From Coleophora flavipennella (Eukaryota > Arthropoda > Insecta > Lepidoptera > Coleophoridae), in contig OX369277.1 in the NCBI GenBank assembly GCA_947284805.1, positions 6,572,001-6,636,000 on the forward strand: 64,000 bases of DNA. The letters run 5' to 3'. Below are positions 22,230 to 34,800 of the stretch, in pieces (the first letter of the stretch is position 1; each line of letters begins with the position of its first letter). The translations under genes were made by a program, and so were the position numbers. A model generated the notes under the pieces. That model ran no database searches. It worked only from the letters and a program-made list of their open reading frames with translations, and had not been told where the DNA came from.

Positions 22230-22700
22230 AATATTAATAATATTATAAATCCGAAAGTGTGTTCGTCTGTTTGTAACTCTTTCACGCTAGATACTAAAAA
22301 AAATATATACCTATCTAAATCACGTTAAAATTACTGAACTGATTTTGTTGAAATGTGACATAATTGGAGTTAACGGGCGGAGAACAACTATAGGATCAAA
22401 GAAATTTTATATATTAATTGATGCTAATAGGTATTTCCTAAACAAATTGTTTGCATAAGATTCGAAAAAGCAGTTCTTTTTTTTTTTTTATTCACAATTG
22501 GTAAGCCCTTGACAACATCTCACCTGGTGGTAAGTGACGATGCTGCCGAAGATGGAAGCGGGCTTACCAAGTTCCCGAAGAATAGGGGAAAAACTAAATT
22601 CCACTCCCGCAAACCACTTGCAACTCGTTCACCGAGAACCCTCGAATGCTGTCATAGGGCGAAGCCGCGGGTTAGAGCTAGTTTAATCATAAACTTATCT
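22230..22700. repeat. Dispersed repeat A remnant with a nested SINE 2 fragment
   Basis: TTGTAACTCTTTCACGCTAG at the left and GGCGAAGCCGCGGGTTAGAG at the right are the ends of repeat A. A minus-oriented SINE 2 3' fragment (TTCACAATTGGTAAGCCCTT...GAAGCGGGCTTACC) sits inside it at about 22485-22575. Confidence 0.6.
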
Positions 22701-22818
22701 TATTGGTAGGTATGGTAACCACCATATCATTGTGGAATGCAAACAATTACATTGAGTATTTATATTTGATATTAAAACTTCAGGAATGAAATGAAAAACA
22801 TTGCTATTTCGAGGTAAT

Positions 22819-22824
22819 TTTATT
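22819..22824 (-). terminator. Polyadenylation signal of PSMD2
   Basis: AATAAA on the minus strand, about 70 bases beyond the PSMD2 stop codon at 22893-22895. Confidence 0.65.
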
Positions 22825-22892
22825 ATAAAACGACGCAATCAGATAATACATAGAATACAGCGCTATAAAGTAATTAATTAGATTAGATTACA

Positions 22893-25800
22893 CTAAACGA
22901 CGGCAGCCATCACGCTGTCTTCGTTCTTTTTGAGGATCACGAAGCCCTCCATAACGGGCGACAGCGGCACGTACTCGTCGGTGGCGAGCTCGGCGCGCTC
23001 ACCAGACGACAACAGCACTGGCGTGGTGTGCGTGTGCGAGCCCGCTATCGTCTTGGGCGTGCCCGCCTTGCCGATCACGTCTACTGCCTGCGGTCAAAAA
23101 GATAAAAGATTGACTGTGGAGCAAAGCACAAGTACAAAGAGGGGTAATACTAATAACTCCTTATTAAGTGACTAGACCAGCGTTTCCTAACCTTTTTCAG
23201 CCACGGACCACTAAGAAATCAAACACAATTTTTAAGAACTATTTATTTGAATACTGCAAATACAAAAAATACCTTTTTAATAAATAATACTTTAATGTGA
23301 AGGTTGGTGTTGCATTTTGCAACTAAATTAGTGATATTCGGGTTGATGTTACTAAAAAGTTGTAATCTCAAATCGGATTCCAATGTAAGTAAGCGTAGCG
23401 ATTACGAGACTTTTGGTGGTATTTATTTTTATTGATAAATGGTCCAGAGATGAGGCTGCGGATGCGGACCCCATACATATACTCGCGGACCACAGGTTGG
23501 GAAACACTGGTATAGACCAATGACTTCTATATTACTGGCGTAAGGACCCCGCCTGGCAACGCGCACGACTAATGCTCCCAGTGAATTGGTGCGAAAATCG
23601 AAAGTTTCGCACACTTGCGACTCGGGAGATTGTAGAGTGCGGTGGAAAGATATTCCATATAAAATGCCTTATTGTGTTTTTAGAGGCTGTAAAAAATCAT
23701 AAAATAATGGCTAAAAATAAACAAGGTGGAAGTTTGGTTGGTGGGAGGACTGACTAGCAACTATACTATCTTATTTAAGTCTTGCCACCAAACATCAATG
23801 TATTCACTTTCAATTCAATTCATCAATGTAGCACTGATGTATTCCAGCTTGAAGATAAGATAGCCAGATCCCCATTGCGTTGGGGAATCTTGGTAAGCCT
23901 GCTTCTTTCTTCGGCATCATCGTCACATCATCGGGCGAGAAAATTCCAAGGGCTTACGAATTGTAAATAAAAAGATCAGTGAAAATAGTAGATCTAAAGT
24001 GCTCTCAGCCTGCCTAGTTCTTTTTATTAAAGTAAGAATTCAAACAGCGCAACGTTAGGTCACACCCCGGACACTGCATACAACGGTCGTGAAATCTAAA
24101 AACAAATGACGGAACAAACAAAATCACGGCGAAATCCTATACGTTCGAGAACCAAACTATAACCAATCTGGGTGAAGGTCGCAATCTAGAGAGCGGCAGG
24201 GAGTGTCATACTCTATTTTAGTACTAATACCAGGCCACTCAGAAAGTTTTGCGAAAAAAAGTTTTTGTCTATAAGGCACTGGCCACTTGTATTTATTTTG
24301 AAAATTTTGGTTATTTAAAAGTAAAAATACCATTGTTCTAATTTCGAATTTCCCTCCACATTTTTTCGAGAGCCAAATTAAATACACAAACTCACCGAAG
24401 CTCAGAAGCAGGCCCGCGTGGAGTGGTGCCGCAATATGATTTTAAAAAATTAAGCAGGCTCGTCTCGGCGCGTTTACGACATTGTGATAAGTGACGAATC
24501 CTGGATTTATCAATACAATGCAGAAACAAAGTGTCAGTCGACAGTTTGGCTGTTTCAAAACGAACCAACGCCTACGAAAGTGAAGCGATCGAGAAGCGCA
24601 GGGAAAATTTTGATCGCTAGTTTCTTCACTTTGACGGGGTATCTGGTTTCAATTCCATTACGAGACCAAAGCAGCATTAACGCCAAATGGTATACCACAA
24701 AATGTCTGCCAGAAGTTTTGTCTGCAATGAGAAACAACCGACCGAACACCGAGCTCCGCGCGGTACTGCTTCACTATGACAACGCGCCCGCGCACTCAGC
24801 GCTCAAAACGAGGGACTTTCTGGACACCACAACGGTCAGAGTCTTGGGTCAGCCTCCTGACAGTCCTGATCTGGCACCGTGTGACTTCTTTTTATTACAT
24901 TATATAAAAAATCAGCTGAAAGGGATACAGTTTTCATCGCCGGAAGATGCGCTAGCAGCGTTCGAGAAGGCCGTGTAAGAGGTGTCTGCTGCGGACTGGA
25001 AAAATGATTCGAAAATTGGTTCAGACACATGAAACTTTGTACAGAGGCTGGTGGAGAGTTTGTACAGAGGCTGGTGCAGAGTTTGTACAGAGGCTGGTGG
25101 AGAGTTTTTCGAAAAGATTTAATTAAAATATTTTATCCATAGAAGTCAGTTTTCTAGTTTCTCAAAACTTTCTGAGTATCCCACGTATGTATACTTTGGT
25201 TAGGTATATTTAATTTTATTGTTAGAAATTGCGTTTCGTCATACAATTGAACTTTGACATACGCAACGAATGTCCGTACGGGTTACGAAGTAACTAGTAT
25301 CTCATCTGTGGTACGGGGCAATAAATCACAGGCCTCGCCGGTAATAATTACGTCAGATCACTATGCTCGTCTACTAATGTAAGAAGGCGCGCGATATACG
25401 CTAACTGTTTCTCTTAGACGTACAGTGCATAACAATGAAGATTTCTCACACATTGAATTATTTGCTTTATCTCCTGGTAGATTTAGGAATTTGATAAAAT
25501 AATGTTTAAAACAATCCCTTGTCCATCAAAACCTACCTACTACTGTTGCCTAATGAAAATAAGTCAAGTATTTCGTTACTGTGAGATATAGTTGTATGTA
25601 GTTGTACCACAGATGAGATACTAGTTACTTGTTGTACTTTTATTTTTGTTAACTTATATTTCCGTTCAGTATTTTGCTTTACGTTTAATATACCATTTTT
25701 ACCGAACGCTTTATGTTCATGTTTAATATGTAATATTTAAGACTGATTGTATATTACTTTGTGCAACTGTTTGTAAGTGCAAAGTGCTCACACTTTATTG

Positions 25801-28800
25801 CCTCGTTTGTAGCAAAGGATCTATAGTATATACCCCATATAGCCTTTTCCGTTTCTTACAAACGAATGCAATGCTCATCCTGCTACTATAGTCCTGCTGC
25901 AGTGCGACTTAGCGGCTGCATCGCCACGCGCCAGCAGGTGCGACTGGCCCAGTATTACGGCACAAAGTTCATGCTTATACTACTACAGTGCGACTGTACA
26001 TACCTGTCCGACGCGCACGCTGACGCTGAGCGGCTGTAGACTCTCGTCGAGCGTGATGAGCCAGCGCGGCTGCATCGCCACCCGCCAGCAGGTGCGACTG
26101 GCCCAGTATTACGGCACAAAGTTCATGCTTATACTACTACAGTGCGACTGTACATACCTGTCCGACGCGCACGCTGACGTTGAGCGGCTGTAGACTCTCG
26201 TCGAGCGTGACGAGCCAGCGCGGCTGCATCGCCACCCGCCAGCAGGTGCGACTGGCCCAGGATTACGGCACTAAGTTCATGCTTATACTACTACAGTGCG
26301 ACTGTACATACCTGTCCGACGCGCACGCTGACGTTGAGCGGCTGTAGACTCTCGTCAGCGTGATGAGCCAGCGCGGCCGCATTGCCACCCGCCAGCAGGT
26401 GCGACTGGCCCAGGATTACGGCACTAAGTTCATGCTGATACTGCTACAGTGCGACTGTACATACCTGTCCGACGCGCACGCTGACGCTGAGCGGCTGTAG
26501 ACTCTCGTCGAGCGTGATGAGCCAGCGCGGCTGCATCGCCACCCGCCAGCAGGTGCGACTGGCCCAGGATTACGACACAAAGTTCATGTTTATACTACTA
26601 CAGTGCGACTGTACATACCTGTCCGACGCGCACGCTGACGCTGAGCGGCTGTAGACTCTCGTCGAGCGTGATGAGCCAGCGCGGCTGCATCGCCACCCGC
26701 CAGCAGGTGCGACTGGCCCAGTATTACGACACATAGTTCATGTTTATACTACTACAGTGCGACTGTACATACCTGTCCGACGCGCACGCTGACGCTGAGC
26801 GGCTGTAGACTCTCGTCGAGCGTGACGAGCCAGCGCAGCTGCATCGCCACCCGCCAGCAGGTGCGACTGGCCCAGGATTACGACACAAAGTTCATGTTTA
26901 TACTACTACAGTGCGACTGTACATACCTGTCCGACGCGCACGCTGACGCTGAGCGGCTGTAGACTCTCGTCGAGCGTGATGAGCCAGCGCGGCTGCATCG
27001 CCACCCGCCAGCAGGTGCGACTGGCCCAGGATTACGACACAAAGTTCATGTTTATACTACTACAGTGCGACTGTACATACCTGTCCGACGCGCACGCTGA
27101 CGCTGAGCGGCTGTAGACTCTCGTCGAGCGTGATGAGCCAGCGCGGCTGCATCGCCACCCGCCAGCAGGTGCGACTGGCCCAGGATTACGACACAAAGTT
27201 CATGTTTATACTACTACAGTGCGACTGTACATACCTGTCCGACGCGCACGCTAACATTGAGCGGCTGTAGACTCTCGTCAGCGTGATGAGCCAGCGCGGC
27301 CGCATTGCCACCCGCCAGCAGGTGCGACTGGCCCAGGATTACGGCACTAAGTTCATGCTGATACTGCTACAGTGCGACTGTACATACCTGTCCGACGCGC
27401 ACGCTGACGCTGAGCGGCTGTAGACTCTCGTCGAGCGTGATGAGCCAGCGCGGCTGCATCGCCACCCTCCAGCAGGTGCGACTGGCCCAGTATTACGGCA
27501 CAAAGTTCATGCTTATACTACTACAGTGCGACTACATACCTGTCCGACGCGCACGCTGACGTTGAGCGGCTGTAGACTCTCGTCGAGCGTGACGAGCCAG
27601 CGCGGCTGCATCGCCACCGCGAGCACGTACAGCAGGTAGTGCGACTTTCCCAGGATAACTGCGCAAAGAATAACACAAGTTCAAAGTTTATACTAAATAT
27701 ATTATATAACGACTGTGACGTATCACCTAGCTAGATGTAAATGGATTCCGATTTGTGTAATTGTATGAACGAAGGCTACCTCGCGTGAGCATTACAGAAT
27801 ATTTCTAATTTGTGCCAGTGGAACTGTCTGTGTGTGTGTGTGTGTGTGCGTGCATGCGTGTGGGTGTGTTAGAGCGGTACTGACTGTTCTTGCAGTCGAG
27901 GAAGGCGGTGAGCACGACGAGCAGCGAAGCGAGCGCGGGTTGGTTGAGCAGTCGGCGGTCGGCGTGCGCAGGGCACAGCGTCACCGTGCCCTTGCCCGCG
28001 TGGCACAGCCCCTGCGCCAGCCGCACCATGAACAGGTGCACCGCCGACTTGCCGTGGTACAGCGCCAGTGCGCGGAGCATCGTCGCTAGTCTGCAACCAC
28101 AAGAAAGATATCATTTATTCGACAAAAATACACACAGACAACATAAAAATAACAAAAAAGGTGTAAATAACACAACCGCCTCCGTAGCTCAGAGGCAAAG
28201 TTCACTGGCTTTACACAGGAGGTCGCGGGTTCGATTCCCGGCGGGGTCAATTGTAAGACTCGGTTTGGTTGGTGGTAGGGCATTTTCTAAGCCCGCCTGG
28301 CTAGCTACCACCACCATACCTAAGTCTTGCCGCCAAATATCAATGTAGATATCAATGGTGTTTTCCGGCATGAAGATAAGATAGCCAGTTGCGTTGGGGA
28401 ATCTTGGTAAGCCCGCTTCCACCACCAGGTGAGATGTTGTCAAGGGTTTACCAATTGTGAATTAAAAAAAAATATATAAAGAAAAATATGGGTACGATAC
28501 GATTGTAAACATGCTATGTGCGATTTGCCAACAAAAGTACAACTCAGTATAAGAGGACGGTAAGAGTAGAATCAGTTTCGGCGTTCACCTGGCGTTGTTG
28601 GTGCCGGCGCCGACGAGCCCCATGGCGAATATGGCGTTGTAGGCGACGTCGTTGTCGGAGTCGTGCGAGTACTTGTTGAGCACGTCGATGACGGCCAGCT
28701 GCGGGTTGGAGATGGAGCACAGCGCGATGGCCAGCGGCACCGCGCGCCGCACCGCCGGCTCGCCGTAGCGACCCTGCACAACACGATTGTTACATCGATG

Positions 28801-31800
28801 TGATATGTATGTACCCAGAGAGTTAAAAGAATTCGGAGCCGCCGCCGCCGCCGTAGAGAAAGTTGAGTTGTATTTAAAACTAATAGCATCTGGTCACTCT
28901 TCGCTTAGCCAGGAGGAGGAGGAATCCAATAACTTTGTAACTTGTCCCGTTTAAAATTAGAATAACTATGTGGCTTAACAGGTGTAGTAACCTCAATTTT
29001 AGGAATATGTCCGTTGCATTTTATTTGGGGAAACATTAAATTCAAGGATGCTCTGTGTGTAGTACTATACAAGGCTTGGCCACAACTAGGCATTGATGGA
29101 CTCACGTATGTACATTCACGTTCGGCCATCAATGCCTCTTTTGCTGGCCGCTGCGGTAATGTACTATTTATGGACGCCTTTCAACGCCCTCGGTAAAATT
29201 AAGCCCGTGGGAATGGGCGCTATGTGTTTTATTTTTTTTATACATAACAAGCCGTTCATCATGAACATATAGTCACTGTTGGATATAGGCCTTCCCAAGG
29301 CGCGCCACTTAATTGTACCGATCGTCGGCCCTGTGCTGACTTCGAAAAGGCTTTTGTAGAGATTAAGGGGATCCTTCTACGTAACTAGCACCGCCATCAG
29401 TTAAAAAAATAATTACTCGCTGAATACATCATACATGCTTTAACCAGTTTTAGCACTTATGCTATCTGTAACATCGAACTATATTTTACAGTCAATAGTC
29501 TTTTATATATATATATATAAATGAATCCCTATTTCCCTTGGTCACGGCATCACGCGTGAACGGCTGGACCGATTTCGCTAATTCTTTTTTTGTCGAGTTC
29601 GTTATTGTCAGGAGAAGGTTCTTATGTAGGGTACTGTAGGGTAGGGTAGTGTAGTGTAGGGTAGGGTAGTGTAGTGTAGGGTAGTGTAGTGTAGGGTAGT
29701 GTAGTGTAGGGTAGGGTAGTGTAGTGTAGTGTAGGGTACGATAGGGAAGGATACGGTAGGGTAGTGTAGTGTAGTGTAGGGTAGTGTAAGGTGGTACGAA
29801 GTTCGCCGGGAATACTAGTTCCTAAATAAATTACAGAAGGTACTTAAAATCTTCTTAAAATTCAATGTTTAAAATAAAGTATGAACTCAGCGAGTAGTTA
29901 TTTTTTAACAGATAGCGGCGCTAGTCAGCTGGGGGTAACCCCTTAAATAACAATCCTTACCAGCTGGCCGAAAATGCGCGTGCACATCTCAGCGCCGGTC
30001 TCCTCGGCGAGCGCGATGACGGCGACGCCTAGCGTGGCCACCGCTTGCACTGACGACAGCTCCTTGTTCGCTTCCTTTTCCTTGTCCTTTTCTTTGCCCT
30101 TGCCGTCTTTTGATGATTTACCTGACGATAACGATCAAATTTAACAGTAACAAAGCTGAATCGGATAATGATCCGCCATCTCTGAAGAGTTTGATCGCTG
30201 AATCTTGAAACATCTAGATAACACTGCAACATCACATCTAATAAGATTACAATAAAATAAAAATTCTCTAGAAGTAATACAAGAAACAACAGAACACAAA
30301 AAAATGCTGATTCTTCAATTATTATTTTTTTTATTTTTTTGTTTAGTAGCACTGAAAGGACAGAAATAACACAGTTATCTTGGTAGTAGGTAAACATAAT
30401 TAATCCTCATATCAGCTCATATACGTCCCCACCGAGGGGCTCGAGCTTACTTAATTAGGGCGATCGGGCCTTAGTCGACCACGCGGGCCCAGTGCGGCTG
30501 GTCGACTTGAGTTTATTCGCAGGCATGTGCAGGTTTCCTCACGATGTTTTCCTTCACCGCAAGAGCGTCGGATAAACGTACATATGAAATCGAAAGTCGA
30601 TAACAAATTACAGGACAGGAGGTAGCGGCCCTACCCGTTACGCAACCGACGCTCACATATAATTAATGCTGTAAATAAACTAATCAAAATATTACTCACT
30701 CTTGTTTTTGTCGTCCTTAGAGCTACCAGCTGCGGTGGTGCTGGCACCGCTGGTGCCGCTCGTGCCTTCCTTAGCCTCTTTCTTGTCTTGCTTTTTGAAC
30801 GCCGTGTCCTCCGTTGAAGATTGTTCGTTCTGTAAGTTAAAAATATCCAATAAATAAATTGTAATAAAATAACTATTTTAAAAGCGTCGGTGGCTCAACC
30901 GGTAACAACTCGGTCCTCCTAACCAGAGGTGCCGGATTCAAATCCGGACGGCCAATGTAACAATGAGTTTTTCGAAACTTACGTACATATACTCACCGTT
31001 TGCTTTAACGGTGAAGGGAAACATCGTGAGGAAACCTGCACACACCTGCGAAGAAATTTGAAAGTTGTGTGTGAAGTCGACTAACCCGTACTGGGCCCAC
31101 GTGGTCGACTAAGGCCCGATCGTCCTAATTCAGGGTAGGCTCTAGCCCCTGGACTTGATGAACTATTTTGAAACGAATTTAAAATACTATAACTTCAAAA
31201 GTGTGTTGAAATGACATTATCCAAGAAGAGAAGAATAAGTTTATTAGCTTAAATCAGGGCTTGCGGGGTGGGGGTTTAAACCCACTTTACCCTGAAATTA
31301 TTATTTTATTTTTTATAATTGCATGTGATTTGTTGTCTTTTCCTGACTTGGAAAAAGTATTACAATATTTAAAAAATAATATTTTTCAAGCAAAAAAATC
31401 CGTTCCTCCTGCCGGGATATATAGCTTGGTAGGGATGTGGAACAGACCATTTAATCTTTTAAAATTTTTGTATTGGACCTTAATTCTCAGGTCCTTGTTC
31501 CTGTGTGTCACAGTGCAGTGGACTGGAAATAATTATGTTAATTGATAGCAGTGTGGCAAAGACATGATTTAGGTACTCACGTCGGTGTCGTAGTGCTTGG
31601 AGCATATGTGCAGCATCTGTTGCACGACGAGCACGTCTCCGGTGCCTGCGTACGCGCACATGGACAGCGTGGTCTGGCACAGTGACTGCTGAGGTTCTGG
31701 CAACACCTCTAGAGCGGCCATCGTCGCCTCCGTGCGCTCTTTGCAACCTGGACAAATAAAAATATGATCGAGAATTTATTCAGAAACTAGCTTTTGCCCG

Positions 31801-34800
31801 CGGCTTCGCCCGTGTGGACATCGTTTTTATGACTGTCTTTGAGGGTGAGTAAGCGGCTCGCGAGCGTGGACATGAGTTTTCTCCAGATCCCTCGGGAACT
31901 CTGAGCAGTCTGTGTCACTTCCCACCCCCTAAACCAATTCTATACTAAAAAACACTTCAATCCGTTGATCCGTTGCGACGCCGGCCTGCACGAGAGTGGA
32001 AATAAGTTTTCCCTGATCCTTCGGGAACTATGTCAGGATATGCTAATTAGTAAATTATGTCATTTCTCAATTTTTTCAGTTCTCAGGATATGCATCGGAC
32101 TATGCTATTTTCACAGGATAGAAATTAGCCTATATCCTTCCTAGTAACACAGGCTACCTGCATGGCAAATTTCATCAAGATTGGTCGAGGTGTTGAAGCG
32201 TGAAAAGGTAACAAACAAACAAACACATTTTCACATTTATAATATTAGTAAGGATTGATGACGCCAATGCAATTGGGGTATTCTAGAAGTCAATAAGGAA
32301 TCATCAGATCTGCAATAACGATAAACTAGACATGTACAATGTACATACAAAATAAATAGCCGGGTCGTTCCTTTCCCTCTAATATGGTTGAGACGAGCGA
32401 TGGCTGACTCGCGGTATACTCGTGATCGGGTGCTGTCCGTGTGAACTGGCCTACATTTGTCAAAGGCATTCATGACATTCAATGATTTTAATGTCTAACT
32501 TCTCGTGTCATATTGTTTTCATGTTCTAATGACATAATTTGTTTTTTTTATATCAAGGATTGGATTTTGATGATTGTTTATTTCTTGATTTATTACAAAT
32601 GAAATTATATAATCACTATTTTATGACTATCAGAAAGAGTGTAATTTGAACCCATTTTGAATAAATATCTTGAATCTTGAATAAGTGATGGCCCCACAGA
32701 TAGGGTTCATAACTCGAAGGGTAAATTATATCTAAGGAAAATTGCTTGCTTACCCAAAAAGCAAAGTCCAAGACCTAAATGCAGGAATCTGGCGTACGTT
32801 GACGAATGCAACTCCTTGTGGTCTTCAATTAGGCGCTGTATAATTGCACATGTGACCTGCAGGAGAAATTCAATGAGATGTGAGACCATAAGATGCAATA
32901 GTTAACCACACCCTGGACACTGCATACAACGGGCCAGAAATTACATTTCAAAAAAGGAATGACGGAACAAGCAAAATGTCGGCGAAATCCTATACATTCA
33001 ACAACCAAACTGACACAAATTTGTATCAATTTAGGTGACGAGGGGGTGAGGTCGCAATCTAGAGAGCGGCAGGGAGTGTCCATTCTGTATGTTAGTACTA
33101 ATATATATACTTTGACTTAACGATTGCCATCTAGTGATAGCAACGAACACTAACGGCCTTACGTTTCCTTGTTCGCAAAGCAAATTAAGCCATTGATGCC
33201 GGTTTCTATTACTAGATGGCAGTCGTTAAGCCATGCAGATGCTTAAAAGAAAGTGGGGTTCGACACTTTTTTTAATATTCACTATTGGTAATGCCGATGG
33301 TAATTGGTTAAACTATGATGCCGAAGATGGAAGCGGGCTTACCAAGATTCCCCAACGCAATGGAGAACTGGCTATCTTATCTTCAAGCCGAAACACATTA
33401 ATGTTGTTAACACTGATGTTTGGCGGCAAGACTTAGATAAGATGGTGGTAGCTAGCCAGGCGGGCTTAGAAAATGCCCTACCACCAACCAAACCGAGTCT
33501 TACAAGATGACCCCGCCGGGAATCGAACCTGCGACCTCCTGGTGTGAAGCGAATGGACTAACCATTACGCCACGGAGGCGGTTAGTCCTCCATCAACCTG
33601 GAGTTGGCCCCAGTGTGAGGAGTATGGCCTAACCTTCTCGACTTTGCGAAGAGACCTGTGCCCCAGCGGTGGGGACATTTATGGTTATTTAACAATGTTA
33701 ACAAGGCAATACTTCAAAACTGTCCTGCATAGACGTTATGCCTTTGTCATAGTTAGTGTAATTTTTTCAACCATTTCAATGATTTTTAAATTAAAAACCC
33801 AAATATGTATCGTTAAGTTATCATCCCTGAAATCTAACGATGCCTCACATTTCAAAATCCATCTAGCTGTTTTGGCTGCAGGCTCAGCCAAAGAAACAGA
33901 CATACATACACCCGAAAAACATTTGGATGCCTTAGATTCTATAGACCTACGCGCCAGGAGACTTAGACGACGAAGAGGGACTTGTATCAAACAGGCTCCA
34001 AACGCTCGAGCATCGCCGCAAAGTCGCCTGTCTATCGGTGTTCTACAGGATTCATTTAGGAGAGTGTGCCCTGGAGCTTCACGAACTCATTCCCCACTCT
34101 CCATTTCATCATCTGACGACCAGGCGCAGAGGGCGATTCTACCCCTTTGTCGTTTATATCCCACCTTTACGCACGAAGCGTTTTGCTTCTTCGTTCATTA
34201 TGCGAACGGCCAAGGAGTGGAATTTCCTGCCGGCGGCGTCTGTAATCCCCGATTCGTAGGTATAAATTTAGGAATCTTCAAGTCGACAGTGCATAGGCAC
34301 TATTTGAGCTTGCGTGTTACATCCTCGGCTGCATCGGCACTTACCATCAGGTGCAGGCAAACGCACTCAAATTTTAAATAAAAAAAAATCCTTTCTCTAG
34401 TAGTTTGGTAGTAAAAAGCACTTCAGATCGTGTCTCGATTCGTGTAGTGTCGGTACTCACATCGCCGTTGCAGGAGCCGACGGCGATGAGTCCGCAGGAG
34501 ATGGCGGCGAGCGCGCAGATTTCGGCGGGTGCGGCCGTGTCGCTCAGCACCGGCAGCAGGTGCGAAAGCACGTCCTCGCGCTGCGTGCCCGCGTACGCGA
34601 TGCCCAGACCTGTTGGCAATAATACCATACAAACTCACAACTACTCTTCATGCAGTCAAGTAACTTAGGGCCTGCAAACACCTCATAGAAACCTGTTAAT
34701 GTAAATAGGATTTTTTGTACCTCAGAAAGAAACTGGGTAAGCTGAAGTAGCCAACCACATCAGCACATACAAGGGCAAACTCGCGAGAGTCTAGCTCCAT

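Noticed and set aside
23664..23700. Possible THAP-domain start (MPYCVFRGCKK)
   Set aside because: Only eleven codons before a stop, with no downstream THAP zinc ligands or splice site I could follow.
25895..27539. Additional functional PSMD2 exons or a mutually exclusive exon cluster
   Set aside because: Each copy lacks an acceptor in the phase needed by the upstream exon and carries a frame-breaking 10-base loss, so inclusion would destroy the protein.
25895..27539. CRISPR-like array
   Set aside because: This is a eukaryotic locus and the units are contiguous 154-bp tandem copies with no unique spacers.
28172..28250. tRNA gene suggested by clean A and B boxes
   Set aside because: The acceptor stem does not close and the sequence continues into a SINE body shared with 13445-13945 and 33275-33590. 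It is a SINE head.
29626..29800. Interstitial telomere repeat
   Set aside because: The unit is GTAGG/GTAGT, not the TTAGG of insects.
33720..33990. Minus-strand frame opposite the LINE fragment
   Set aside because: Shadow frame. The plus strand holds the LINE-derived protein signal.
33644..34381. 245-codon plus-strand frame as a host gene
   Set aside because: The better protein similarity is in another frame and matches LINE reverse transcriptase tails. The long frame is a by-product of LINE decay.
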